Shown: in pieces, positions 29,682 through 39,364 of the stretch
How the letters are laid out: each line of letters begins with the position of its first letter
How positions within the stretch are numbered: the stretch's first letter is position 1
Assembly (NCBI RefSeq): GCF_003574085.1
Contig: NZ_QWKZ01000001.1
Span: 1-64,000 of the forward strand
Length of the DNA stretch: 64,000 nucleotides
Reading direction: 5' to 3'
Source of the DNA: Meiothermus luteus
Lineage (GTDB): Bacteria; Deinococcota; Deinococci; Deinococcales; Thermaceae
Position numbers and translations under genes: made by a program
Notes under the pieces: generated by a model
Database searches by the model: none
What the model saw: only the letters and a program-made list of their open reading frames with translations
Told to the model about the DNA's origin: nothing

Positions 29682-32600
29682 ATGGCACATCCTTTGGAAC
29701 ACCTCGAGGGCTATCAGAAGTTCCGCGTGTTGCTGAGCGAGCTATTCCAGCTTGACCTGGCCGACCTTGATTTTGGCCTCTACCGGCTGCTGAAACAGCG
29801 CCGTAGAGCTATCGAGGACTACTTTGCCAAAGAACTACCTGAGCGCTTGTATAACCACATCCACGCCTTGAGCCAGCAGGCCAAAGCTGATCTCGAGGCT
29901 GAGCTCAAAGCAGCGACGGATAAGCTCAGGCAACTGACACCCAATGCCATCGAGCCTGACGGTACCCTGACCCCCATTGCCGATACCCTGGCCCAGGCCG
30001 GTGGGCAGATTGGTAACCTGATTGATCGGATTCGCCAGATTCGTAGCATCCTAGGCGAACAGGTACTCGCAGAGAACCAGGTCAACGACGTGCTCCTGCT
30101 CGTTCATGATTTTTTTCGCCGCTACTACGACGAGGGTGACTTCATCCCCCAGCCGCGCTTTTCTTACGGTGAGGGTTATGCCATTGAGTCATACGGGGAT
30201 CGCGGCTTAGCGCCGCTACCCCAGGACTTCCCCGGTGCGGTCTACCGTGGTGAGGATGTGTACTTCCACTGGCCTACCCGTGGGATGCACTATGCCAAGA
30301 GCGACACCTACCTGAAAAACTACAGCTTCAGGGTAGAAACCCAGGGCCTCGAGCCCCAAACCTTTACGGTGCAGTTCGTCCTGGCCCATGTAGAAGCCGT
30401 CAGGGATAACAACCGGGCTTCCCGCTACTTCTTCCCCAAGCCTGAGGTAAAGCTCGAGGGCCATACCCTGACCATCCCCTTTGACTACCGAAGCAAGAGG
30501 GAAGGCGACCCCGCCAATCAGGAGAAGATCCTCGAGGCCGCCCTACCCGCCGTGCTGGCCACCATCCCCGATCCCGACCTTCGGGCGGCCTTGGAGAACA
30601 CCGGCGACAACGGCAGGAACCTGCTTTACCGCCGGGCCCGCCACTATAGTGCCCTGGGCAGCAAGGACTTCTTCATCCACCCCCACCTCGAGGACTTCCT
30701 TCAGGCCGAGCTGGACTACTTTACCAAATCGCAGGCCCTGCGCCAGGCCGAGTTGGACGACGACCATGTGCTGCGTCGCCGCCTGGCCACCCTCAAAGCC
30801 TTCAGGGGGATCACCCAGGATCTGATCCGCTTCCTGGGCCAGCTCGAGCGCATCCAGACCCAGCTTTTCGAGAAAAAGCGTCTGGTCTACCGCACGGACT
30901 ACATCGTGCCTATTCGCCACATCCCCCAGAGCCTGTGGCCGGAGATTCTGGCAAACGAGGCGCAAATCCGGTACTGGCGGGACGAGATGGGCCTCGCCGA
31001 GATCAACCAGCAAATCCTTGAGACCCACCCCTCCCTGCCGGTCTTTACCGGCAACTTCAACCCCGGCTTTGCCCGGAAGCTGCTGGCGGCCCTGAGCGAG
31101 CACTGGGATCTGGACGAGGCTACTGACGGGGTCCTGGTACACGCGGAAAACTATGGCGCCCTCCGCACCCTGGAAGCCCGCTGGCGTGAGCAGGTCAAGG
31201 TGGTCTACATTGATCCCCCTTACAATACGAAGTCCTCGGAAATCCCCTATAAGAATGGCTTCAAGCACGCCACCTTCGCTACTCTCATCGAAGGACGAGT
31301 GCGCCCCGCTCGCGACTTCCTGAGAAAAGACGGGGTGATGCTGGTAAGCATTGACCTCGAGGAGCGCACTGTCTTAGAGCACGTGCTACAGGACACCTTT
31401 GGTCGTTGGAACCAGGTGGAAGAACTCATCTGGGCAATGAACACTACCAACAGCCAGGTACCCACTTACTCCACCAACCACGAGTACATTCTGGTCTGGG
31501 CGAAGCATTTGCCCACTGTGGCCGCTGATCCTAAGATGTTCCGCGAGCCCAAGCCCGGCTACGAGGAGGTAATGGCCCTCATCGAGGAACTCAACCCCAG
31601 CTATCCATCCCTGACTGAGGTGGAAAGGGCCCTGAAAGAGCTTTATGAGCAACATAAGGCCGAGTACCGCAGGCAGGTGGAAGCCCAGGGCCTCTCCTGG
31701 AAGGAGGAGAAGAAAAACGACCCCTGGAAGGGGATATACCCCTATAACCGGGCCGAGTACCGGGACGCCCAAGGCCGCCTGGTTCCCGAGGCGGAGGCAA
31801 AGGCTCGGGGGGCTAAGTTGTGGGTGTGGCGGGAGGATAATATTTCCATGCCTGCAGGAAAACAGTCTCCCAACACAAGGGATCCCAACAGTCCTAACTA
31901 CCGCTTCTACCAACCCCCTCATCCCATAACGGGCAAGCCCGTGCCCCACCCCAAGAGCGGCTGGAAATTCCCCTACGAGGCCAGGGATGAGGAGGAGGGC
32001 CGCTCCTTCAAAGAGCTGGACGCAGATGGGCGCATCGTCTGGGGCGAGGACGAGCGCAAGGTGCCCCAGATCAAGCGCTTTCTCCACGAGGTGGAGACCA
32101 ACGTGGGCAAGAGCGTCATCGTGGACTACAGCGACGGCGAGAAGGAGACCTCGGCCCTCTTCGGGCGCTCAGGGGTCTTCTTCGCCCCCAAGCCCACCAG
32201 CCTGATGGTGCGCCTGCTCCAGCAGACCACCTGGGGGAGGGACTGGGTGCTGGACTACTTCGGAGGCTCCGGCACCACCGCCCACGCGGTCATCCGGCTC
32301 AACCGGGAGGACGGAGGCCGACGCAGGTTCATCCTGGTAGAGATGGGCGACCACTTCGACAGCGTGGTGCTGCGGCGGGTGCAGAAGGTGATGTACGCGC
32401 CGGTATGGAAGGACGGCAAACCCAAACCGGAGCCCGTGGTGGGCGGCAAACTCCACCAGCCGAGTTTGGAGAGCGAGGGTGGGATGAGCCCCCTACCCCA
32501 GTGGATGGAACGCTCACCCCGCCTGGTCAAGGTGCTGCGCTTGGAGAGCTACGAGGACGCCCTGTTCAACCTACAAACCGAGCCTTCCCCGCGCGAGACA

Positions 32601-33107
32601 GCCTATGCCGAAAACCTGAGCGCGGTGGAGCGGCCCCACGAGTTCTTGACCCGTGAGAATGCCTATCTCCTCTCCTACTTTGCCGAGGTCGTACAAGACG
32701 GGAATCCCACGCTGCTACGACCCATGCTGAATGGAGAGGCGCTTACCGAATGGCACTATCCTGCAGCCATCCGGATCAAGCGGCCCGAAAAGGGAGGCTA
32801 CCGGGAAGAGGAAGTGGATTGGCTGGAAACAGCCGCGCTTTGGCTGGGGCTCAGAATCCGCAAGTATGCGGAGATGGAAGCGAACGGGCATCTCTACAGG
32901 GTCATGTACGCTACCTCGCTCGATGAGGCACAACCGGTTGCTCTGATCTTGCGCGAGCGCAAGCCCGACCTTGACTTACATGCGGAGCGGGTCTGGCTGG
33001 AACAGACTTTTCCCGGCCACCGGGTGATCCTCAATGCACCCCCGATAGCTGCCTTTGAAGCGCTAGAGGAGGTACTTCTGGACGCCATGATGGAGGGGTC
33101 GAAGTGA
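29682..33107 (+). CDS. mod: Type III restriction-modification methyltransferase (Mod)
   Basis: A 1141-residue beta-class DNA methyltransferase. Catalytic 'VVYIDPPYNTKSS' (about 510) and, downstream, AdoMet-binding 'VLDYFGGSGTTAHAVI' (about 868) occur in the order of Mod proteins. The large N-terminus and the central region presumably recognise the target. It modifies adenine in host DNA and works with Res. Longer than many Mod proteins, as in the subgroup with ~1000-residue Res partners. Its stop overlaps the Res start. Confidence 0.9.
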   Translation: MAHPLEHLEGYQKFRVLLSELFQLDLADLDFGLYRLLKQRRRAIEDYFAKELPERLYNHIHALSQQAKADLEAELKAATDKLRQLTPNAIEPDGTLTPIADTLAQAGGQIGNLIDRIRQIRSILGEQVLAENQVNDVLLLVHDFFRRYYDEGDFIPQPRFSYGEGYAIESYGDRGLAPLPQDFPGAVYRGEDVYFHWPTRGMHYAKSDTYLKNYSFRVETQGLEPQTFTVQFVLAHVEAVRDNNRASRYFFPKPEVKLEGHTLTIPFDYRSKREGDPANQEKILEAALPAVLATIPDPDLRAALENTGDNGRNLLYRRARHYSALGSKDFFIHPHLEDFLQAELDYFTKSQALRQAELDDDHVLRRRLATLKAFRGITQDLIRFLGQLERIQTQLFEKKRLVYRTDYIVPIRHIPQSLWPEILANEAQIRYWRDEMGLAEINQQILETHPSLPVFTGNFNPGFARKLLAALSEHWDLDEATDGVLVHAENYGALRTLEARWREQVKVVYIDPPYNTKSSEIPYKNGFKHATFATLIEGRVRPARDFLRKDGVMLVSIDLEERTVLEHVLQDTFGRWNQVEELIWAMNTTNSQVPTYSTNHEYILVWAKHLPTVAADPKMFREPKPGYEEVMALIEELNPSYPSLTEVERALKELYEQHKAEYRRQVEAQGLSWKEEKKNDPWKGIYPYNRAEYRDAQGRLVPEAEAKARGAKLWVWREDNISMPAGKQSPNTRDPNSPNYRFYQPPHPITGKPVPHPKSGWKFPYEARDEEEGRSFKELDADGRIVWGEDERKVPQIKRFLHEVETNVGKSVIVDYSDGEKETSALFGRSGVFFAPKPTSLMVRLLQQTTWGRDWVLDYFGGSGTTAHAVIRLNREDGGRRRFILVEMGDHFDSVVLRRVQKVMYAPVWKDGKPKPEPVVGGKLHQPSLESEGGMSPLPQWMERSPRLVKVLRLESYEDALFNLQTEPSPRETAYAENLSAVERPHEFLTRENAYLLSYFAEVVQDGNPTLLRPMLNGEALTEWHYPAAIRIKRPEKGGYREEEVDWLETAALWLGLRIRKYAEMEANGHLYRVMYATSLDEAQPVALILRERKPDLDLHAERVWLEQTFPGHRVILNAPPIAAFEALEEVLLDAMMEGSK

Positions 33108-36100
33108 GCCTGGATGCTCATCTGGTGCTGGCTCGCTTTTTCCTGAGCAAGTTGCGGGTCAGCAACATCAACCAATTGCGGAGCTGGCAGGCCCTGGAGG
33201 ACACCCAGGCCACCGGGGCGCAAACGGTGTTCTTCAACGCGGCCTTGGGCATGGCCACCCCGGATTTGGCCCAGCGGCTCCCCCTCTATGACGCCAACCT
33301 GCGCGAGTACGAGAGTCGCCTGGCCCGCCGTCGTAAAGAGTTCGCGGGGTTTAAGTATTTCCAGTACATTGCTCTTCTAGCCTCGGAGTACCACCTGGAT
33401 CAGCTGACGGGCGATCCTGAGAAATACGTGGATGAGCTCAATGAATTTCAGGCTGCGGATCTACACCGCGCCCAGTTCACACTGCCCGACCTGCGCCGCC
33501 TGGCCTTTTACCTGGCCACAGGTGCAGGTAAAACCCTGCTCCTTCATGTGCATTACTGGCAGCTGTTGCACTACTTTAAAGCCGGAAGCAAAAAAGAGGC
33601 CCTGACCCCTGAGGCTGGGTTTGGGAACATCCTCTTGCTAACTCCTAACGCGGGTTTGGCCGAACAACACCGCCAAGACCTTGAAAGAAGCGGCATCCCG
33701 GCTCGCTACCTGACCGAGGTCAAGCACAACCCCAGCAGCGTGTTACCCGGTACGGTGCTGGTGGTGGATATGCCCAAGCTCCGCGACAAACGCGCTAAGG
33801 ACGAGACAGAGACTGAAGGGCTCTACTACCCCATCCTGGGACAGGCCAACCTGGTCTTTGCCGATGAGGGTCATAAGGGCACCGCCTCCCTGGACAAGGG
33901 CTGGCGTCAAATCCGTGAGTGGTTGAGCGAAAAGGGAATGCTCCTGGAGTACAGCGCTACCTTTGCCCAGGTCTTGAAGAGTGGAGAGATGTTAAGGGAG
34001 TACGGCAAGCGGATTCTTGCCGACTACCAGTACCGCTACTTCTACCAGGATCAGTATGGCAAGGATTTTCAGTCTATAGAAGCCAACCCTGGTGACCTCA
34101 ACCCCACCGCTGAGGAGGAAGCCGCGTTAATGGGGGGCTTGCTCCTCTACTACGTGCAGCTACGGCATTACCTGAGCCTGGGGAACCGGGCCCGCGAGTA
34201 CAACTTGGAAAAGCCGCTTTGGACGTTCGTGGGCCACACCGTCATCAAGAGCAGCAAGGGCAAGGAGGGCGAGTTAGAGGAAGACGCCGAGACCTTAGCC
34301 GACGTGGCCAAGGTGGTGCGCTTCCTCAAGCGCTTGACGGACGATCCTCAGTGGGCCCAGGGCTTGATGGCGGGTGCAGTGACCAGCGTAGAGTTCATCG
34401 GCAACTCCAACCCTTTTGCAGCCCATCTGACCGAGCTACAAACGCAGGCTCCGCGCCAGCTCTACTACGAGGTGCTGGAGACGGTGATGCTAGGGCGCGG
34501 AGCCCTGGAGCTTCACCTGATGCCCGCTCAGGGCGAGATTGGCCTGAAGACCTCAGGAGCCAGAGAGTACTTCGGGGTCATCAACATCGGGGACACCGCG
34601 GGTTTCAAGAAGCAGCTTGAGCAGAATCTGAAGCTGGCCGTAGGGGAAAACCCGCTTTATGGTTACAGCCTCTTTCAGCAGATCAACCAGCCCAACAGCC
34701 CCATTCAAGTGCTCATAGGCTCCAGAAAGTTCGTAGAGGGCTGGAGTAGCTGGCGGGTCTCTACCATGACCCTGCTCAACATCGGGAAGAACCAGGGGCC
34801 CCTCATTATTCAGCTCTTTGGCCGGGGGGTGCGGCTGTTGGGGCAGAACCACTCGCTCAAGCGCTCAGGGAAGCATGAGGTTAAACGACTGGAGACCCTG
34901 TACGTGCTGGGTCTCAACGCCAATTACATAAAGCGTTTTCTGGAAACCATCCAATCTGAGGACATCAACCTGGAGCGGATACAGTTAGAACTCCAAATCA
35001 ACCAATCGGCACTCGCCAAACCCCTACCCCTGCCCCGGCTGCCTGAGAATTTCGTCTTTGAGTCGCGCACCCTGGTTTTTGAACCTGATAACATCACTAA
35101 GCCCAGCGTCACTTTGGCAGCCAGGATCAGCGTGCTGGAAAACCAGGAGCTGGTAAGCCAGACCGCAGGCCAGCGCCAACCCTTGGAGCCCAAGCATTTA
35201 GCCATGCTGGACTGGGTGAGTTTGCGGCAGAAACTGCTGATCTACGCCAGGGCCGAGCGCATTGGCAATCTGAGCTTTTCCACTAAAAAGTTACAGCAGG
35301 TCTTGCAGCAGGGCTGGTACAGCCTGGTTGCTTCCGAGAGTGACTTAGCGAGTCCCAAGGCCCTCGAACAAGCCGTGCTGGCCATCCTTCGCAAATACCT
35401 GAGCGAATACTATAGGCGCGAGCTCAACGATGCCCAGGCCAGAGAAATTCTGCCTGGCAAACTACAACAGGAGGACCTCGAGACTCACTACGAGGTAACG
35501 GTCCCCGCAAGCTCGCCCATCATACTGGCCGAGATCAAAGCTCTGGCTGATAATCTGAAGCTTTGGCAGAGTGAGCAGGTCGCGCCTATACCGCGCCTGT
35601 ATATTGACCCAAACATAAAGCTCGAGGCAGTGTATCAGCCGCTAGTCTACGAGACGAAAAATACCTCTTTGCCCAAAGGTGTGCAGGTCAAACCGGCCCC
35701 TCTGGAAGAAAGCGAACACAACTTTATTCAGTCCCTGCAACGCTTCTGGCAAGTCCACTATGCTGAGGCCGAGTTTGCATCACTCAAGCTCTACCTAATG
35801 CGAAATGCTTCAAAAAAGGGTTTGGGCTTCCACAATAAAACTGGCTTCTACCCTGACTTTATCCTCTGGATTGAGCATGAGCAGACTGGCGGCTGGCGTG
35901 TAGTGTTTGTAGAGCCCCACGGCATGGAGCGAGAGGACATCGAAAATCACCCCAAGCTCGAGGTATTTACCCGACTGCTGCCCCAGCTCAGCGCGCGGCG
36001 TGAGTTCCAAGAGGCCAGGATTAAGCTGGACGGTTATATGCTTACTCCGACCCCAGCTTCCAGAATACCTGGCAATGAAAGCTACAACCCCGATTGGGAT

Positions 36101-36190
36101 CGCATGGCGAAGGAAACCCACTTATTGGTGGGAGAACGCGGGGATGAGGCCAATATTCGAACAATCATCCTTGGAAAGCGACAGAACTAA
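33104..36190 (+). CDS. res: Type III restriction endonuclease (Res)
   Basis: A 1028-residue SF2 helicase-nuclease. Walker A 'LATGAGKTLLLHVHYW' (about 140), DExH-like 'LVFADEGHKGTAS' (about 250), helicase motif VI region 'IIQLFGRGVRLLG', and a C-terminal PD-(D/E)xK core 'FYPDFILWIE...VVFVEPHG' (about 910-945). It cuts unmodified DNA after ATP-driven translocation. GTG start overlaps Mod (GTGA). Its 3' end overlaps the convergent integrase gene by 4 bases. Confidence 0.9.
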   Translation: MSLDAHLVLARFFLSKLRVSNINQLRSWQALEDTQATGAQTVFFNAALGMATPDLAQRLPLYDANLREYESRLARRRKEFAGFKYFQYIALLASEYHLDQLTGDPEKYVDELNEFQAADLHRAQFTLPDLRRLAFYLATGAGKTLLLHVHYWQLLHYFKAGSKKEALTPEAGFGNILLLTPNAGLAEQHRQDLERSGIPARYLTEVKHNPSSVLPGTVLVVDMPKLRDKRAKDETETEGLYYPILGQANLVFADEGHKGTASLDKGWRQIREWLSEKGMLLEYSATFAQVLKSGEMLREYGKRILADYQYRYFYQDQYGKDFQSIEANPGDLNPTAEEEAALMGGLLLYYVQLRHYLSLGNRAREYNLEKPLWTFVGHTVIKSSKGKEGELEEDAETLADVAKVVRFLKRLTDDPQWAQGLMAGAVTSVEFIGNSNPFAAHLTELQTQAPRQLYYEVLETVMLGRGALELHLMPAQGEIGLKTSGAREYFGVINIGDTAGFKKQLEQNLKLAVGENPLYGYSLFQQINQPNSPIQVLIGSRKFVEGWSSWRVSTMTLLNIGKNQGPLIIQLFGRGVRLLGQNHSLKRSGKHEVKRLETLYVLGLNANYIKRFLETIQSEDINLERIQLELQINQSALAKPLPLPRLPENFVFESRTLVFEPDNITKPSVTLAARISVLENQELVSQTAGQRQPLEPKHLAMLDWVSLRQKLLIYARAERIGNLSFSTKKLQQVLQQGWYSLVASESDLASPKALEQAVLAILRKYLSEYYRRELNDAQAREILPGKLQQEDLETHYEVTVPASSPIILAEIKALADNLKLWQSEQVAPIPRLYIDPNIKLEAVYQPLVYETKNTSLPKGVQVKPAPLEESEHNFIQSLQRFWQVHYAEAEFASLKLYLMRNASKKGLGFHNKTGFYPDFILWIEHEQTGGWRVVFVEPHGMEREDIENHPKLEVFTRLLPQLSARREFQEARIKLDGYMLTPTPASRIPGNESYNPDWDRMAKETHLLVGERGDEANIRTIILGKRQN

Positions 36191-36936
36191 TCCCCTCTGA
36201 ACACCCGTCGGTAGCTTTCTCCCACCTGCTCCAGCGAACTCTCGGCGTAGATCTGGGTGGTCTTGAGGTCCCGGTGCCCCAAAAACTTCTGCAGCTGCTC
36301 CAGGGGCATCCCCCGGTCGAGGAGAATCTGCGCCACCGAGTGCCTGAGCAGGTGGGGGTAGACCCGCTTCTCGATGCCCGCCTCCTGCGCGGCCCGCCGG
36401 ATGAGCTTCTGGATGGCCCGGGGGGAGTAGCGCTCATGGCGGTTGGACTCGAAGAGGTAGCCCCGGGTGCGCCCCGCCAGGTGAACCCGCAGCTCCTGGG
36501 CCAGGGCGGGCAGGATCGGGACATACCGCACCGAGTCCTTCTTGGCCTTGTGGACGTAGAGGTGGGGGGCCTCCCCGTCGAGGTGGACATCCTGGGCCCG
36601 CAAAAAGACGAACTCCGAGACCCGGACTCCGGTGTAGAAGAGGGTCTTGAGCATCAGGCCGTAGACCGGCTTCCTGGGGTGGAGGCGGTAGGCGGCCTCG
36701 AGCAGGCGCTCGACCTCCTCGCGGCTGAGCCGCTCCACCACCCGACGCCGGGCAGGGGGCGGCTCGAGCGCCAGCAGCCGGCGCACCCGCTCGACCACGT
36801 ACCTGCTCTGGTCATAGCTCAGGTGGGCCTTGCGCCAGAGCCAGGCGGTCTCACGGATAACCCCCTCGAGTTCAGAGTTCGCTTTCGTTTTCTTACCGCG
36901 CACTTCGACCAGCTTGAGGGGGGTTGCGCTCTCCAT
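36187..36936 (-). CDS. Tyrosine recombinase/integrase
   Basis: A 249-residue XerC/D-like integrase. Catalytic residues: Arg in 'TGVRVSEFV', Lys in 'HKAKKDSVRYVP', 'HLLRHS' (H-x-x-R), His in 'LGHRDLKTT' and nucleophile Tyr in 'TQIYAES'. It could integrate the element or resolve dimers. Convergent with the restriction genes, so it may have brought them. A GCGAAATCTTGC motif shared with the repeats at 45483 and 52753 lies just upstream at about 36980. Confidence 0.9.
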   Translation of the reverse strand: MESATPLKLVEVRGKKTKANSELEGVIRETAWLWRKAHLSYDQSRYVVERVRRLLALEPPPARRRVVERLSREEVERLLEAAYRLHPRKPVYGLMLKTLFYTGVRVSEFVFLRAQDVHLDGEAPHLYVHKAKKDSVRYVPILPALAQELRVHLAGRTRGYLFESNRHERYSPRAIQKLIRRAAQEAGIEKRVYPHLLRHSVAQILLDRGMPLEQLQKFLGHRDLKTTQIYAESSLEQVGESYRRVFRGD

Positions 36937-37138
36937 GACCCCCTCAGTCTAGCCGGAAAAGTTCGCTGTATGAGTATTGTGCGAAATCTTGCTCGCTCGC
37001 CGATCTTGAAAAAGGCACATCTGGGTACAAGCTTTTGCTAGGCAGAGTTGCAGGATCACATCAGCGAGATTCAGCAAAGATTGGTCTAGCCACCACCCTT
37101 GACCCCAGGTGGTTCTTGCACGTATTCTCAGAGAAAAT

Positions 37139-37156
37139 ACTTGTAACCTTACAGGT
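37139..37156. promoter_or_regulatory. Probable LexA operator
   Basis: ACTTGTAA-CC-TTACAGGT, an 18-bp palindrome with 7 of 8 arm positions matched, 11 bases before the lexA-like ATG. Predicts autoregulation and DNA-damage induction of the cassette that follows. Confidence 0.7.
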
Positions 37157-37167
37157 ATAGGGATGCC

Positions 37168-37809
37168 ATGCAACTCTCCAGGGGCCAACAGAAGGTAGTC
37201 CAGCAGATGTCCGCGCTGAAGCGGAAACTCGGGCGCATGCCCAGTGTGCCCGAGCTCAGTGCCGCGCTGGGCTACTCCTACCAGGCCTTGCGGCAGCACC
37301 TAACTGCGCTGGAGCGCAAGGGGCTGCTGGAGGTCATCTCGCGCGGCCAGGGTCGCACTTCCGAGATCATCCTCACCCCGCAAGGAAAGTTGCTTTTGGG
37401 TCAGGGCATCCCTGTTCTGGGCTACATCGCAGCAGGGCCGATGGCCCCGGCTGTGCAGCAGCAACTGGGCCTGCTGGAGCTGCCGGGCAGCCCCGACACC
37501 TTCGCCCTGGTGGTGGATGGCGATTCGATGGCTGACTTCTTTCTGGCTGGGGATGTGGTGGTGGTGCACAGGGTGGCCCGCCCCCCCCGCCGCCGGGAGA
37601 TCTGCGCGGTCATCGACAGCGAGACCGGCCGGGCCAGCCTCAAGTATGTAACCCTTCAGGGGGATATAGCTTTGCTCGAGCCCCACAACCCCGACTATCC
37701 CAGCCTGGAGCTACCGGCCCGCGAGCTACGCCTCCTGGGCGTGTTTGAATACATGTTGCGTGGCAAAAGCCCCGAGCAACTGCTCTCTACCCTGGGGGTG
37801 GTTATGTAA
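37168..37809 (+). CDS. lexA: LexA-like SOS repressor
   Basis: A 213-residue protein with an N-terminal winged helix (residues 1-70, 'LSAALGYSYQALRQHLTALERKGLLEV') and an S24 peptidase domain: cleavage site Ala-Gly in 'GYIAAGPMAP', catalytic Ser in 'VDGDSMADF', Lys in 'ASLKYVT'. Self-cleavage with RecA-ssDNA would derepress its targets. It heads the imuB-dnaE2 set. The C-terminus is ~10 residues longer than typical LexA. Confidence 0.87.
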   Translation: MQLSRGQQKVVQQMSALKRKLGRMPSVPELSAALGYSYQALRQHLTALERKGLLEVISRGQGRTSEIILTPQGKLLLGQGIPVLGYIAAGPMAPAVQQQLGLLELPGSPDTFALVVDGDSMADFFLAGDVVVVHRVARPPRRREICAVIDSETGRASLKYVTLQGDIALLEPHNPDYPSLELPARELRLLGVFEYMLRGKSPEQLLSTLGVVM

Positions 37810-37937
37810 CCCTTTCCTAGCCCACGACTCGAGGGCGCGTTCAGCCTGCCAGCCATTTCGCGCCCTCCCCCATAGCATCCAGGGCAATGCTCCGGAGCGG
37901 TCTTCTATTGGTCTTGTCAGTATAGCAGAAATCCCCC

Positions 37938-39122
37938 ATGCCCCAAAGCCGTTCTCATCGTCCAGAGCTCGATCATCACCCCTATACCGAAGGGGTCGCG
38001 GCCCTGCTGTTCGACCCCTGGCCGCTGTATGTGGCCCGCTGCCTGAACCCTGGGCTGCCCGAAGAACCCGTAGCGGTCACACTAGGGGATCGGGTGGTTG
38101 CGGCCACCCCCGCGGTGCGCAAAGCGGGGGTAAACCTGGGGATGCGGGGTTCGGTCGCTTTGGCCAGGCTGGCCGGGCTACGCCTGATTCGACTGGAAAC
38201 CCCAATGCTGCACGCTACCTGGGAGGTGCTGCTGGAGGAGATGCCAGCCTTCAGTCCCTGGGTCGAGCTCCTCAGTCCTGGACGGTTGCTGTTGCGGGTA
38301 GACATGGCAGCGGCCCGGGTGCTGGCAGAAGTGTACAGGGTAAGGGTTGGTTTCGCCCGGTACCGCGAGGTCGCCCTGCTGGCCGCACTGTCCGCCCGCC
38401 CAGGCCGGGTTCGGACAGTCCCACCGGGCGAAGAGAAAAGCCGGACGGATCGGCTGCCGCTCTACCTGCTCAAGGGGCTGGGCCTGGGGGCGCGCTCCCT
38501 GGAATGGCTCGCGCAGCTGGGGCAGCACACCCTGGGCGACCTGCGGCAATGGAGCAAAGCGCAGCTGGAGCGCACGCTGCCGGAGTACGGGGCCCTCGAG
38601 CGCTACCTGTTGGGCCCCTGGAGTTCCCAGGTAAACCGTGCCCGGCTTCCTGAAACCATGCGGGTAGAACACCCCTTTGCCGAGGCCGCCCTCGAGCCCA
38701 GGGAGTTCGAGCCGGTACTGAAGCACCTGGCCGCGCAGCTATCCCGTGCGCTCCAGGGCAAAGGCAAAGCTGCTTTCCGGCTAAAGGTGCTCGCAACGGC
38801 CTGCGGCAATCTGCATTCTGCGGCCCGCCAGAGCAAAGTTCCACTCCAGCAGGCCGACCCCATCTACCGCCTGGCCCGCCTGACCCTGGAAGACACCGGC
38901 GCCCTGGGGCTACCCCTCGAGCAGATCTCCCTCGAGCTCTCGAGCCTGCGCCGCCCTGGGGTTCAGGGGGCCCTGTGGGAAAGCCGCCCGCAAAGCCTGG
39001 CTATCCAGGCGGTGGCCGAGCAGTTCCCCTGGACGCTGGTACAGGCGCGGGAGCTCGACCCCTACGCCCTGGCCGCCGATCAGCGCGCGGTCTGGATTCG
39101 GCTGCTGGAAGGGGATCCCTGA
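37938..39122 (+). CDS. imuB: ImuB-like Y-family polymerase homologue
   Basis: A 394-residue Y-family fold protein. The N-terminal palm segment 'ALLFDPWPLYVARCLNPGLPEEPVAVT' and little-finger region are recognisable, but the paired catalytic acids of active polymerases are missing, as in ImuB. ImuB bridges the beta clamp and DnaE2 in the mutasome. It is followed with a 1-base overlap (TGATG) by the DUF6504-type gene. Confidence 0.83.
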   Translation: MPQSRSHRPELDHHPYTEGVAALLFDPWPLYVARCLNPGLPEEPVAVTLGDRVVAATPAVRKAGVNLGMRGSVALARLAGLRLIRLETPMLHATWEVLLEEMPAFSPWVELLSPGRLLLRVDMAAARVLAEVYRVRVGFARYREVALLAALSARPGRVRTVPPGEEKSRTDRLPLYLLKGLGLGARSLEWLAQLGQHTLGDLRQWSKAQLERTLPEYGALERYLLGPWSSQVNRARLPETMRVEHPFAEAALEPREFEPVLKHLAAQLSRALQGKGKAAFRLKVLATACGNLHSAARQSKVPLQQADPIYRLARLTLEDTGALGLPLEQISLELSSLRRPGVQGALWESRPQSLAIQAVAEQFPWTLVQARELDPYALAADQRAVWIRLLEGDP

Positions 39123-39364
39123 TGCGCCGGGTAGGTCTTGCGGTTACGGTGGAGGCCCACCCCGACGGGCGGCCAGGGGCGGTGGTCTACCGCTACCGGC
39201 GGCTAGTGCTGCGCTGGTTGAAGCGCTGGCGCAGCAAGGGACGCTGGTTTCTAGGAGAGGGGCCCCGCGCCTACTGGTGGGTCGAGGTCGAGGGCGGTCT
39301 GACCCTGGAGGTCTACCACCAGGAGGGAAGCGGTCTATGGGTGCTCACGCGGATTCTCGACTGA
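39122..39364 (+). CDS. DUF6504-type small protein of the mutagenesis cassette
   Basis: An 80-residue basic protein with 'WWVEVEGGLTLEVYHQEGSGLWVLTRILD' at the C-terminus, the pattern of DUF6504, commonly attached to or beside imuB and dnaE2. Overlaps both neighbours. Function unknown; likely a mutasome accessory. Confidence 0.68.
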   Translation: MRRVGLAVTVEAHPDGRPGAVVYRYRRLVLRWLKRWRSKGRWFLGEGPRAYWWVEVEGGLTLEVYHQEGSGLWVLTRILD

